Shown here one piece after another: positions 22,434-33,685 of a DNA stretch of 64,000 nt. This stretch comes from Dendrophyllia cribrosa (lineage: Eukaryota; Cnidaria; Anthozoa; Scleractinia; Dendrophylliidae): NCBI GenBank assembly GCA_024195265.1, contig JAJLRJ010000004.1:27850434-27914433 (forward strand), read 5' to 3'. Numbering within the stretch: position 1 is the first letter of the stretch; every line of letters starts with the position of its first letter. The notes beneath the pieces are model-generated. The model did not search any database. It saw only the letters and a list, made by a program, of their open reading frames with translations, and was not told where the DNA came from. Both the position numbers and the translations under genes were made by a program.

Positions 22434-24455
22434 TATTATGACTGAAAATCAACAACATCAGCTCAAACTGAATGCCACTGTGAAATTCACAAGCTACCAT
22501 TATTAGTGACCCCGCATGCAATTGGACATGTGGTTAAAAAAAAAAGAGGGTAAGAAATGGCCGTGTGGCATGAAATTCCTGCGGTTCTTCTTTTGTACTG
22601 AGCACTTTCTTAATACCAATTAATGGCAATCGATGATTTGTGATTAACAGATAATCGATTGTCATCGTTTGATCAATTGATTTTCCAACCAATCATCAAC
22701 ATTATTGTTCACGTTCTGAATTAATTTTCAGAAGATACACTGCATATACATGTAGTATCGTGCGAATTGAATGAGACATTGTTTGAAATGACACCTGTAT
22801 TGTATGGGATATCTACAGTATTGTTCCAGTTGTCGCCAGATTTCGCTGTCAGTTGTGTGCAAAGTCTCGTTTTCACTCAGAGAAATCTTGTTACCTCTCA
22901 GCCAAAAATAGCTATCTGCAGAATTACCCCGCCACTTATTTGCATCTTGTCGAATAACAAAAGTGCCTATTATTTCAAAGCCTAAAGTCTCTCATCTTCC
23001 CGCCCCCCAGAGCAAAAGAAGAGAGACCCTGGTCTGGTCACATGCGTCCCAAAATGTGGGATGTACATGTAACAAGTAAAAGATTCGAGGAAGAGGAAGC
23101 AAAACGTGAAATTTGTTCGCTCTAGCAGAGTATTGCGAATCAAAACAAATCCAAAAGCATTTGGTGGCTTGCGAGAAAATGCAAACGGAAGTTCCAAAAA
23201 TTTGAGAACATTTTAGGGTTGCATTGTCCGTCCATGCTGTCGAAAACATATGCGTAATGACAAAGTTCCCGTTGATTGAATATTGAATACAGGTCATTAT
23301 TATTGGACATAGCATTTTAAAGTGCGAATATGACATGATATTACACCCTTCTAAGGATGCGCTAGGGAAAACACTTGCAAAAACATAGACTTGGCAGAAG
23401 ACTTCTGTCATAATAATAAACAATTTATTCAGTGAAAGGATGTGTAATACGGTTAGTCATTTTTACTCATCGGTGTTAATATTTTTTTCTCGCGTAAGAC
23501 CTTGAAAAAAAAAATGACTCGTAAAATACCCAACCGTATTACACAACTTTTCTCTGAATTACCTCTATATCTGGGACAAATCAATTAGCAGTGACAGCTT
23601 CGGAAGCGTTTCTTTTGTTTTCCTTGATTTTTTCAAAATCGGCCTGCCCCACCCATACACTACGGCGCCTTTGAACCTTTGAAGATTAGCCGAAATTTCC
23701 AATTTTTTTCAAATTTGTGAAACACCGGTCGCATTAGGAAACTTGATTTGATGACAGATTTTTATCTTAAACAAACAAAAATTTGATCAAAATTTCCCTA
23801 GTGTGACCAGGCCCTTAGTCTCGCTTCATTCAATAGTCACATAATTATGCAAATTATTCTGAACTCACTGGAGACAAAAATAGTTGGGATGGCTCGGTTA
23901 AATTCTTGTTATTTACATGTAGCTACTGGTAATAATAATAATATAATAATAAAAATAATATTTTAAGAGGAGGCCTCCAATCACCTAAAGGTGGTTTTCA
24001 GGAGGGTCCTCTAAATGAAGGTCAAAAATACATAAAACTAAATGCGGCTAAAAACTAAGACTAACTATGGTTAGGGTTAGTGGTATAAAGATTTCGATAA
24101 TATTATTATTATTATTGGCCAAGTTTCATTGAAGATATTACATCCTGTCTTGAAACACTTTACCCAAACGCTGTTTTTAATGTTTCGATGCCTAAACAAG
24201 TTTCATAATTATTAACATTGCCATCTTTTGCAGACAGATGCATTGAAATCACCTGTCAGATTTTTGTGTTTTCTAATTGACCCTTTTTGGCATTAGAAAT
24301 CCATTGCAGAACAATAAAATGTATTTCAGTTTAATATAAAATTAAATGTAGTGCGAATCACTTTTGTGATGCAGTCACCCAACAGGCGTCAATAGACCTG
24401 ACAGACGAATTCTCCTTGTGAAAGACCCATTGTTCTTCTGTTGTCCGCTGAATAA
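22434..24455. other. Unassigned sequence with small fold-backs
   Basis: No gene is supported. A 105-bp fold-back lies at 23441-23545 with ends TGTGTAATACGGTT. AT-rich TAA/TTA runs flank 23930-24115. Open frames around 23000-23400 lack recognisable domains. Confidence 0.45.
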
Positions 24456-24761
24456 CCCAGGGGGGATACTCGAAATTTACATGACGGGGGGGTCCGACGT
24501 ATTTTTTTGGGTCTAAAATTTCGACCCTCTGTATTTTTTTGGGTCAAGAAATCTGGCGGGTATTTTTTTGGGTCTTAAAAAAAATAAGCGTATTTTTTTG
24601 TGTTTCAAATCTCAGAGCGACGTTTTTGGGTATAAAATTTCGATGCTAGGTATTTTTTTGGGTGTAAATTTCAAGCTCGAATATTTTTTTGGGTTCAAAA
24701 AATGAGGCTCCGTCGGACCCCCCCCCCCCCCGTCATGTAAATTTCGAGTATCCCCCCTGGG
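24456..24761. mobile_element. hAT-like MITE with 8-bp target duplication
   Basis: Terminal inverted repeats of about 44 bp begin CCCAGGGGGGATACTCG. The flanking direct repeat CTGAATAA (24448-24455 and 24762-24769) is 8 bp, as expected for the hAT superfamily. The interior is an irregular array of TATTTTTTTGGGT units separated by unrelated words. It is non-autonomous. Confidence 0.85.
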
Positions 24762-24883
24762 CTGAATAATAGACTTGTTGCACCTATTTTCGTCTAGAAA
24801 TAATAGCTATCACAAGGGAACATTTGATTGACAGCAAAATTTGCATCTTCAATGGCCGCAATACCGTAATAAATCTGTGATTA

Positions 24884-25440
24884 CCCGACTATATAAGCTT
24901 AAATACTGTGTATTTTATATCGAGGATTGATAAATGGGTCAGCAATCTTTGGACAACCTGTGCAGTTTAGAGTTTATCTATAGCTGGTGATGGCATTAGG
25001 ACACTTAGAACATGGCAGGATTTTTTATTTCTTTACGAAACAATAATATGCAAAAGTTTGATCAATCGAAAGCGGAATGCTGCTTGGCAATAACATATAA
25101 ATAAGCCATCAAACACCAAAGAAATGTATCCCTACTGATAGAAAGAAAACAAATGGGTATTTGTGAACTAACCTTGATCCGAAGTTTCACTGATCAGGAG
25201 AACAAACTTGCAGAGGAATGTGCAATTACGGAAAAACAACATAACACGAATAACACTCACTGACTCCCCACTGACTGACCTTGTAATGACCGAGTAAAAC
25301 ACTGGGCTCGACCCAGAATCCTCGGCAATCATTAGCAAACAAAATCTGGAATGGCAGTGAAATTCTGGACTTTTTAGAATTGTAAGTTTGGTCGAAGAAA
25401 GTTCAAACTATAAATTTGTGTCCATTTTATTATATTAGCC
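24884..25440. repeat. Paralogous block, uninterrupted copy
   Basis: It matches 50467-52955, starting at ATAAGCTTAAATACTGT and ending near TTATATTA. The other copy is split by about 1.9 kb of nested insertions. No gene is visible. It may be a further part of the NACHT segmental duplication. Confidence 0.85.
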
Positions 25441-25551
25441 GAGGCATTAGGCTGCATTTTTTTGGGAGAATCCGAAATTGGATTTGTGATCTCGGATTAT
25501 ATGGATGTTTCAGGACCAAAAAAACGGAAAATCCTAAAACGGATTATTTAA

Positions 25552-26339
25552 GGTGGTAGACCTGACTTTAGTTCAGAAATTGATTTTGCACAAAAACTTA
25601 ACAAATTGAGAGATTTTATACTATTTTGCTTAATTTCCAAAGTTGACGGCTCTATGTTATCCCGATGCGAAGAAAATGACGATCGAAGTTAGTTACTACG
25701 GGTGGCCATTTTGAGGCGCCATTTTGGATTTAACGAGAAACTACGAAGATTTTCGGCATTATTCGTACCACAATAAATGGCGCTCGATAAACAAGGATTT
25801 ACGAAGAGATATCGGCGATTAATTGACGTATTTTAGGGCCTCCACCGACCACACTGAAAGGTATTTTAATAGTAAATACGTGGATTTAACGTACCTGGGT
25901 GAAATTTGCGTAGCTTATTGTTATGATGTGAAAGAAATTTTTCACAGGAGCCCGGAATGAATGGAGCTTTTTTCTCGATATTATCGCCACTCAAATGGAA
26001 GACACATGTTTGAAATTTAAAACTCGATATCTGAAGAAAGAAGGGGTCTTTCTTTCTGGGCTCCCATGAGAATTTTCCTTTTCTTTGTGGGAGTTATCTC
26101 TTTTATTTCTTTTTGAATTACCTTTTAACATACAGCCGTAAAATGAGAAAAACTTATTTTTGAGCCCGCAATGCAAACAGGCTTTGTCACCTGAGGTGTG
26201 AAAATTGTCACCTAAAACATCGATTTTTCTGAAGCTTAATTTTAGTTGTCTCGGCCTGTGATGTTTTTACTTCTGCCAGTTTTCGTCATTTAGTGAAATT
26301 TTTATCCAAAATGGGCTTGCTAAAGTCAGGTCTACCACC
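25552..26339. mobile_element. TTAA-flanked element, GGTGGTAGACC ends
   Basis: A 788-bp element between TTAA at 25548-25551 and 26340-26343, with perfect 20-bp terminal inverted repeats GGTGGTAGACCTGACTTTAG. TTAA targets are typical of piggyBac-type transposition. No transposase frame is present, so it is non-autonomous. Confidence 0.85.
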
Positions 26340-26343
26340 TTAA

Positions 26344-27149
26344 TGTAGAAAAACCGTTGGTGTGCAAATGAACCTATTTTGACTCGTTTGTGTTTATCAA
26401 TGTGCTCGACAAATAGTTTTCAAAATATAAGCAATAAAATCTTACCTGAATTGCCCATTTAATCACATTGAAGGCGAAGATGAATGTGCGCGAACCTGTT
26501 CTGGTTATTGGAATGCTTTCCCCAACGGAATGTGGGTTAGAGACCCTTCAGGAATCACGTGGTGCGTAGGGCGTGGCAAAAAAGGTGGAAGTTTCCTTAT
26601 TATTGATTTGTTTAAAACTTTTCTTTACCAAATTCTATAATTTCGACGTACGTTAATGATAGTTGCAAAGTTTCAAAAGCGAACAATGGTGGAACACAAA
26701 TTTGCCGCATTTGGTTGTCTGCCTTGATTTGTTTCCGTCAAAGATTTGCAATTGAGATGGCGTATATGTTGTGGGTCAAAATTTGCCTTGGTTCAAAAAT
26801 TTTTCACTTAGTAGGGTGCCATGAAAAAATAAACTTAAAAAAATCTATTTGTTGTAATTTTTTTTTTAAATCGACCGACAGGACCAGAAAAAAACGCGCG
26901 CGCACGGCACGTTTCAATTATGACATAACATTCGAATATTTGCGTCACATTGTCATCACCTTTTCCAAAATCAATTTTTTTGTAAACATATCAAGGTGAT
27001 TTCGTTATTTAATTCTTCATTTAGCAAAGACTAAGAAGGAGGCAGACACTTGATATATCTATTCAAATTGACAACAATGTTATTTTAATAACAATAACTC
27101 GTTAACTTTTAATAACTCGTTAACTTTTAATAACTCGTTTAAAAACGAG
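26344..27149. other. Unassigned sequence
   Basis: No recognisable gene. An open frame at 26715-26999 has no domain and biased low-complexity content. TTTTAATAACTCGTTAAC repeats three times near 27095-27140. Confidence 0.4.
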
Positions 27150-28240
27150 TGAAAGAAACAGTATTTTTAGGTGTAATCCTCATTTGAGCATTTGTCATGG
27201 AAACCTCACATTCTAGGGGTTTCTAAAAAAATATCAAAATCAATAGGTATTATTTATAAGTCTAGTTTTTGTCTTCCCGAAACTTCCTTGCGCTCCTTGT
27301 ACTATAGTCTAGTTTACCCTTACTTAATATATTGTGTTTCAGTCTGGGGATCGACATATCAGTCTAATTTAAATCGGATTATTATTCAGCAAAAGAAGAT
27401 AATCAGAATAATATCTAAGGTTTCTTTTGATTCTCATCCCGGTGTTCTTTTTAAAGAGCAGGAGATTTTAAAATTCTCGGGCATTTATTTATACCAAATT
27501 AATAAGTAAATTTATGTATCTTTTTAAAAGAGGCTTACTCTCTAATTACTTTCGTGATATGTTTACTCTTGCAAGACAGATACATTCTTATAATACAAGA
27601 AATTCCAGCCTTTTCTATATACCTCATTATCGAACTAATTTTCGAAAATTCTAAATTCGGTTTCAAGGTCCTAAGTTTTTTAACTCGCTAAGTCGGGAAA
27701 TTCAAAACAGTAAAAGTATCAGTTTGTTTAACAAAAGACTTAAAAATCCTTTCTTTCTTAGTTAAATATACTCTTTGTTGAGCTACACACTTTTTCTTTT
27801 TCTTTTTCTTTTCTCTCTTCTTTTCTTTATTTTATAAAAAACATTTTAATCCAAATTATTGATTCAGTACCCTTCATTTGCATTTTTACCCTATAGTTCA
27901 AGGAAGCCCATAGTTTATAAGCCCCCGGCTTCTCGTATAGGCTTCCTTGCCATTACCACTTTAAACATTTGATTTTGTAAATAATTTAGTTAGAATAGGT
28001 GGTTTTCATGTTACGTCATAGCCGCCATGCTGGTGGACATAAACAATAGTTCTCTCATTAGCTCCTTTTGTTCGTCCACCAGCATTTGTTCGTTTCACTA
28101 TTGTTATCTATGTCTCTAGAGATTGGTTGCAAACCACCTATAGTGTATTTTATCTTTAATGTATTATAAATTTTTGTATACTGTTGTTATATTTGTGATT
28201 AATGGCAAAATAAATGAATAAATGAATGAATGAATGAATT
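27150..28240 (+). mobile_element. 5'-truncated non-LTR retrotransposon (LINE)
   Basis: It carries the end of a reverse-transcriptase reading frame: FLGVI, then after a frameshift HLSWKPHI, then SLRSLYYSLVYPYLIYC and VWGS, then HSYNTRN and FNSLSREIQNSK. Frames are broken by indels and a stop near 27652. The 3' end is a (TGAA)n tail at 28208-28240. A small fold-back (27990-28142, ends TAGGTGGTTTTC) sits in its 3' part. Confidence 0.8.
27192..27509 (+). pseudogene. Reverse transcriptase C-terminal fragment
   Basis: The longest intact stretch of the LINE frame is 105 residues with the thumb-region signature SLYYSLVYPYLIYCVSVWGS. It is separated from the upstream FLGVI part by a small indel and from the downstream part by stops, so it is a dead remnant. 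Confidence 0.8.
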
Positions 28241-29916
28241 AGTAGTTTTTTAGTAAAAGATTTTACTATAAAAATTAGCGATAAAAAATCACGACGTTTC
28301 GACCTCACCGAGGTCATTTTCAAGTGGATGTAAGAATACAGAATTAGCATAAATATATTACAGTATAAAAGCATAAAAATGTAGAGAGCGCAAAAATGTG
28401 GTAAAATATGTAAATATAGGTGATAAAAAAAAATTAAACTAATTAAGTAAATCAACAACCATGACATCTTGGTGTCGTATGACGTATCTGCACTTTTCAC
28501 AAATGTACCTGTGAATGAGACCATCGAAATCATCGCAGAAAGAGCCTTTGAGAATGACTGGTTCAACAAAGAGCACTGACAATCTCAACATCGCGAAATC
28601 GGACTTGATAGAACTGCTGAGAATTGCCACCCAAAATCAGCTCTTCCAGTACGAAGGAAACCTGTATGAACAGGTGGATGGCGTTGCCATGGGGTCTCCA
28701 TTGGGGCCGCTCATGGCCAACGCTTTCATGTGTAACATCGAGAGACAACTGGAAGCCCAAAACAAATTGCCTGCGTTCTACAAACGCTATGTAGATGACA
28801 CACTCTGCACAATGCCTGATGTTGAATCAGCCTCTGAATTTCTATCGACATTGAACAGCAGTCATCCTTCCTTTGCTTTCACAATGGAGCTCGAAGAAAA
28901 TGGCAAGCTTCCCTTTCTCGGAATGGAAATCATCAAGAATGGATGCCGGCTGGACACGAAAGTGTACAGGAAGCCAACAGACACTGGGCTACTGTTACAT
29001 TACCAAAGCCACGTGGATGGGAAATATAAACGTTCACTACTGAATACCATGCTTAACCGTGCGTTTAAACTCTCTTCTACGTGGCAGCTTTTCCATGAGG
29101 AATGTGAACGCCTCAAAGAGATATTCTCAAGACTGCGCTACCCGGACAAGCTCGTGCAGTCCACCATCCGGCAATTCGTTAATGGAAAGATATCTGATGA
29201 TCAACGTGCAAAACAGCAAGCGTCTGAGAAGGATCAAGATCCAATCAGAATCGTGCTCCCATTCAAAGACCAGAAATCTGCTGACTCAGTTAGAAGACAA
29301 CTTAGAGACCTCAGCCGCAAGATAAATGCAGAAATTAGTCCTGTGTACACCAGTCGAAAGATCAAGGACGAAATCAAAGTGAAGGAAGACAAGCCGCCCC
29401 TTGTGAATCAACAATGCGTTGTATACCATTTCCAGTGTGATCTGTGTGATGCAGGTTATGTCGGCTACACATGCCGACACTTACATCAACGCATTGAAGA
29501 ACACAAGGGGTCGGCAGTCGGAAACCACCTCAGAGAGCAGCATGATATGGACTTGAATGACATTGCGCGAAGTTTTAAGATTTTAAAGAAGTGTCAGAAC
29601 AAATTTGATTGTCTTATTTTTGAAATGCTTTTTATCAAAGAACTCAAGCCAACACTGAACAAACAGTGCGACTCAATCCGCGCTAAGTTATTTGTTTAGA
29701 AAGTCCTTTTAACTCTTGTTTTATTTACTTAATTAGTTTAATTTTTTTTTTATCACCTATATTTACATATTTTACCACATTTTTGCGCTCTCTACATTCT
29801 TATGCTTTTATACTGTAATATATTTATGCTAATTCTGTATTCTTACATCCACTTGAAAATGACCTCGGTGAGGTCGAAACGTCGTGATTTTTTATCGCTA
29901 ATTTTTATAGTAAAAT
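28241..29916 (+). mobile_element. Penelope-like retroelement, 5'-truncated, inverted flanking repeats
   Basis: A coding core (28460-29699) lies between near-identical inverted repeats, 28261-28456 and 29718-29916, that include GACCTCGGTGAGGTCGAAAC. Inverted partial terminal copies are characteristic of Penelope-like elements. It is inserted in the (TGAA)n tail of the LINE; ATGAATGAAT recurs on the right side. Confidence 0.9.
28460..29699 (+). pseudogene. Penelope-like RT plus GIY-YIG endonuclease, truncated and frameshifted
   Basis: The frame from 28515 has 394 residues, though its first ~20 are an artefact. The true frame enters from 28460 as LVSYDVSALFTNVP and shifts by one base near 28577. 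Seen: GVAMGSPLGPLMAN (~56-69), catalytic YVDD (92-95), LPFLGMEI, and a C-terminal GIY-YIG-like domain ~301-383 with VYHFQC, GYVGYT, an Arg in HQRIEEH and a Glu in EMLFIKELKPTLN. The N-terminal third of the reverse transcriptase is missing. In this family the two activities nick the target and copy RNA in. This copy should be inactive because of the truncation and frameshift. Confidence 0.9.
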
Positions 29917-29960
29917 GAATGAATTATTGACAAATTACACGACAACAAGTAATCTAAACA

Positions 29961-30545
29961 AGTTTTTTCACTCTCAAGTAGGACATTTGTTGGAGTCTCG
30001 TTCTCGGGTGCGTGGAAACTAATTCAAAGGAAATTCTATCAGAGAGAAGAGCAATGCTCCTAGTTTATAAAAGTTGCTGTTAACATATTTTGTCTTATAT
30101 TAACAAGGAGAAAATGGTCGCTCTACAATGTTGCATGTCAGCCATTTTGACAAACAGCAAAATCAATGACAACTATTTTCGCAATTTCTCTCAAAGTGCT
30201 CTTTTCCCAGAGACCAAATTAGCAGCAGAGCTTACAAACATGTTGAAGTTTCTAAGTATCATAAAATCTTTTTGGGGAAAACTATTCTATGGCCATAGGA
30301 GTTGAACACATTTGAGGCAAATTTGACAAAAATACAAAATTGGCCATTTTAAAGATTAATTATTCAGCAAATTATTTCGCCCAAAAAGACGTTAGAGAGA
30401 CCGCTTTAATAATATAAGACAAAATATGTTAACAGCAACTTTTATAAACTAGGAGGATTGCTCTTCTCTCTGATGGTATGTCATTTGAATTAGTTCCCAC
30501 GCATCCGAGAACGAGAAAAATGTCCTACTTGACAGTGAAATTTTT
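29961..30545. mobile_element. Long-arm inverted-repeat element
   Basis: The arms 29961-30102 and 30410-30545 are inverted copies (AACATATTTTGTCTTATATT at the inner edge). The 307-bp centre has no gene. It lies 45 bp beyond the Penelope-like element. Confidence 0.85.
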
Positions 30546-30672
30546 GATCAAAACATGGGCCTGAGGCTAGCATGATCAATCGCGGTTACCATGGCAACGA
30601 TACATCCGCTGACCCTAATATGGTTGTTTCTGTTCATCCCCCCAGGTAACCTACCTCCACACAAAAAATGAA

Positions 30673-30691
30673 GGGGGGGGGGGGGGGGGGG
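30673..30691. repeat. Poly-G homopolymer
   Basis: A run of about 19 G, next to the 3' side of a LINE fragment on the minus strand. Confidence 0.85.
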
Positions 30692-30722
30692 TAAAATTTT
30701 TCATTCTTTGCACCACTTTCTC

Positions 30723-31160
30723 TTAAGAACTACTCTTAAGTTTTTTCGTAATTTTGAGGAACTGAGGTTCTGTGAGTGGGGTTTTGCCAAAGATAATTTC
30801 TGAATCATTTATTGTAAAGGAAGTGGCGTTGTCTTTATTAAAGTTTGGCGAACCACTTTGGAGAAATGATTTGGTAAACTGGCGACATTTTGAGAAAGTG
30901 TGGCCAATAGAGTCCACCTGGTCGCAATAGGACCAATAGTTGCAGTCGGGACTGTCCACAATCCCATAGTAATAAAGTTCTTTGTTAGACACTGCTATTC
31001 CATGCAAGAGCTTAAAATAAAATTCTTTGATTTTGTTTTCCTTGCAAATGTTCATGAAGTAGATCCTCAATGAGGGGTCTAGGTTCAAGGCAGGGTCCTG
31101 TTGCCATTTGCTAACTGCTTTGATTTCAACACGACAGAAACCGATAAAGTAGGATCGCAA
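30723..31160 (-). pseudogene. LINE ORF2 C-terminal fragment
   Basis: 145 residues resembling the post-reverse-transcriptase region of coral LINEs: IKEFYFKLLHGIAVSNKELY, DSPDCNYWSYCDQVDSIGH and LFGTP-like FGKTPL. The Cys/His spacing suggests a zf-RVT-type element. It is 5'-truncated. Its beginning coincides with the left arm of an inverted repeat. Confidence 0.75.
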
Positions 31161-31860
31161 CCGTGGACAGCTGTTTCGTTGTTACTGCAACTCATCAGCA
31201 GTGTGTAGCGGAGTAAATGTTGCCAGCAAGAAAGCCAGCGCAAATAGATTTGACAATGACGCGTTCTCCCGTTCTCGCAGATCCTACGTATTCCATTAGC
31301 AGCATTATCGTTTGCGGTTCTTTGCAGATTTCACTTTTACTTTTATATTTTGGGACCGTAGGTGTTTACAGATTCGATATGCTGTGATTTTTAAGCATGG
31401 TTTTGTCCACGCGTTTAAATGTTCAGATCGGCTTTGTTCATCTACATTTCCCTTTGCGAGACATCTTTGCGTATGGGCTCTTTGTTCCTCGGAACACGTG
31501 ATGTGGCAGCGTGTGATTCGAGTGACAAGTGAGTACATAGTACGGAACTTTATATGGTGAACGGGTCATTGTGAAATCTATTTGCGCTGGCTTTCTTGCT
31601 GACGACATTTAGTTCACTACACCGTGCTGATGAGTTGGAATAACAACGAAACAGCTCTCCACAGTTGCGATCCTACTTTATCGGTTTCTGTCGTGATGCT
31701 GTCTCGCAGAGTCTATTTTTTTTACGTAGTCAGATCAGCCCTGCAGTTTATTGTATGTTTGTTGATTTTTTGGCTGGTTAGGTCTCTCGCAAATCCTACG
31801 TATTCTGTTAGCAGCATTATCGTTTGCGGTCCGTTGCAGATTTCACTTTTAATTAAAATT
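31128..31860. repeat. Rearranged inverted and direct repeats
   Basis: Segments 31128-31263 and 31561-31704 are inverted copies (AGAAAGCCAGCGCAAATAG). In addition 31273-31345 and 31784-31857 are direct copies (TAGCAGCATTATCGTTTGCG). The left arm overlaps LINE coding sequence, so this is probably a retroelement rearrangement rather than a single MITE. Short open frames here are not genes. Confidence 0.8.
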
Positions 31861-32118
31861 TCACTAGATCGCTCGATCGGCTGTGAACATTGTCCCTGCG
31901 ACTCGTAATGGTCAGCTGTCTTACCCATGGGAAGAGCGTTCGAAGGAGGGGAGGAAGTGTAAAGGAAGGGGTGGGGGTCGGGTGGAGCAAAACGCCTAAG
32001 AGAGGGGAGGGAAGGGTACGAACGTTATACATGTTGGAAACTTTATCATTTTCTTCCATCTATAAATTTGGGAGAGTTACTGTGGAATAAGAAGATGCGC
32101 TGGCGCCGTGGTTAGCGC
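31861..32118. other. Unassigned, G-rich purine tract
   Basis: It contains a purine-rich segment at 31940-32020 with runs such as GGAGGGGAGG and nothing recognisable as a gene. The right end GCGCCGTGGTTAGCGC resembles a tRNA-derived A-box region, and is split by the following MITE. Confidence 0.4.
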
Positions 32119-32283
32119 TAGACTGCTAGCTGTCCCTTTTCAGTCAATCAAGCGGGCGCGCTAATCACAAAAACAAGCTCGGCGAGACTGGAGCGAGCGA
32201 ACCTCGGTTCGCTCGGCACTCAATCGCTGATCGCGTATTTGCTCGCCCGCTCGACTATCTAGAGAGGGACTGCTAGCAGTCTA
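32119..32283. mobile_element. Mutator-like MITE with 9-bp target duplication
   Basis: Inverted ends TAGACTGCTAGC, flanked by exact 9-bp direct repeats GGTTAGCGC (32110-32118 and 32284-32292). A 9-bp duplication is typical of Mutator-like elements. The centre is GC-rich with GCGAGCGAAC. It is related to 22206-22433. Confidence 0.85.
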
Positions 32284-33434
32284 GGTTAGCGCGTTACATA
32301 GGTTCAGAAGGATTGCGTGACAAGTCCAAAGCACGTCTGCGTATACACGGGAGGCTAGATTTCATCCGTAGGATTGTTAAGCTAATTTGGATGTGAGACC
32401 CCACCCCCTCCCCCTACATTGTAGGCTGTAACGTTCATCGTTTAAAGTAGCTTTGAAAAATAGACGCGAACGCGCAGTTAAAACAACGCAAAACACAGTT
32501 TTAAACTGAACTTAACTTTATTTCCTAGTTTCGCTACAATAATCTGTCAAATGATGGCATGACAATTCAGAGGGTTTTAATTCAATGTTGCGATTTTTGC
32601 GAGTTTTTCATAAACTTTCCATCAGAAGAAAAGTTAATGACAATGTTAAAAAAATTCATGAAAATTATTAAATTACTGTCGCATCATTTCAGAAATAGAA
32701 AAACATTGCTTTAATACAATACACGTTAATGTAATGTCCGTTTCTAACAGTTGTTCTTAGTTGTACTACTCGACTTGCTGCGAATCTGAAAAATTAATTT
32801 CTTTCAGAAAAATTCAGTCTTGGAATCGCAAAAATGATAGCCCGAAAAATACAAAAAATCACCAATTCTGAAAATTAAACTCCAGCAAAAATGTCATGCC
32901 ATATTGTGCGCTGTAATACTGTACAATAAATCTGAAAAGTACTCTTCAGCAATGAGGAAGTTAAAAACATTTACTTTAAGTAAACCTATATAATAAAATT
33001 GTATTTATATGTACTACTGATAAAATAACCTAATCTAAAAAGTGAATCATTTTTCATTACTTTTGCAAAATTTATTTTAAAAAGCTACTGTGCACTACTA
33101 AATTAGGAATGTCTTAAAAAAAATTCAAATTTCACTCGGGAAAAAATGGCTTGCGAATAGCATAAAATGCTTTCTTTAAAAACAGTTTCTTTCTACAAAA
33201 AATATACAATTACAAATCTATTCTTTACTTAGTATTAAAGTTTTTTCTTGAAGGAATACTTTAAAAATACGACATTTTCTTAAAAGAAAAATGATACAAA
33301 TCTTTCTAAGAGAATAAATCCTTTTTAAAATAACACGTTCCTAGCTTGCCTTAGATTAAAACCATTTTTTGATGAAATATAGAAATGCAATTCCTTAAAA
33401 AAATGAAAAAAAAAAAAGAATGAAAATTTTACTT

Positions 33435-33685
33435 TGGCTCGGGCATGTCCTCAGAATGGACCTAGATCGTATCCCCAAGATCGCCCTTAGATGGACACCA
33501 CCTGGAAAAAGGAGGCGAGGGCGACCCAAGACAACTTGGAGACGTACTGTGATGGCCGAGCTGAGCGAGATGGGCTTGTCATGGGGCGAGGCACAGCATG
33601 CAGCAAAGGACCGGTCCAGATGGAAACAGATCATTGACGCCTTATGTCCCGCACGGGATGAAGAGGACTAACTAACTAACTAAAC
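33435..33685 (+). mobile_element. LINE 3' end insertion
   Basis: It encodes the terminal 79 residues of a LINE protein: WLGHVLRM, GKRRRGRPKTTWRRTV, and an end in ARDEED. It is followed directly by an (ACTA)n tail. The matching place in copy A near 10710 lacks it, so it inserted after the duplication. It is heavily 5'-truncated and inactive. Confidence 0.9.

Noticed and set aside
24060..24095. Telomere-like GGTTAGGGTTAG
   Set aside because: Only two partial units inside a small repeat; not an interstitial telomere array.
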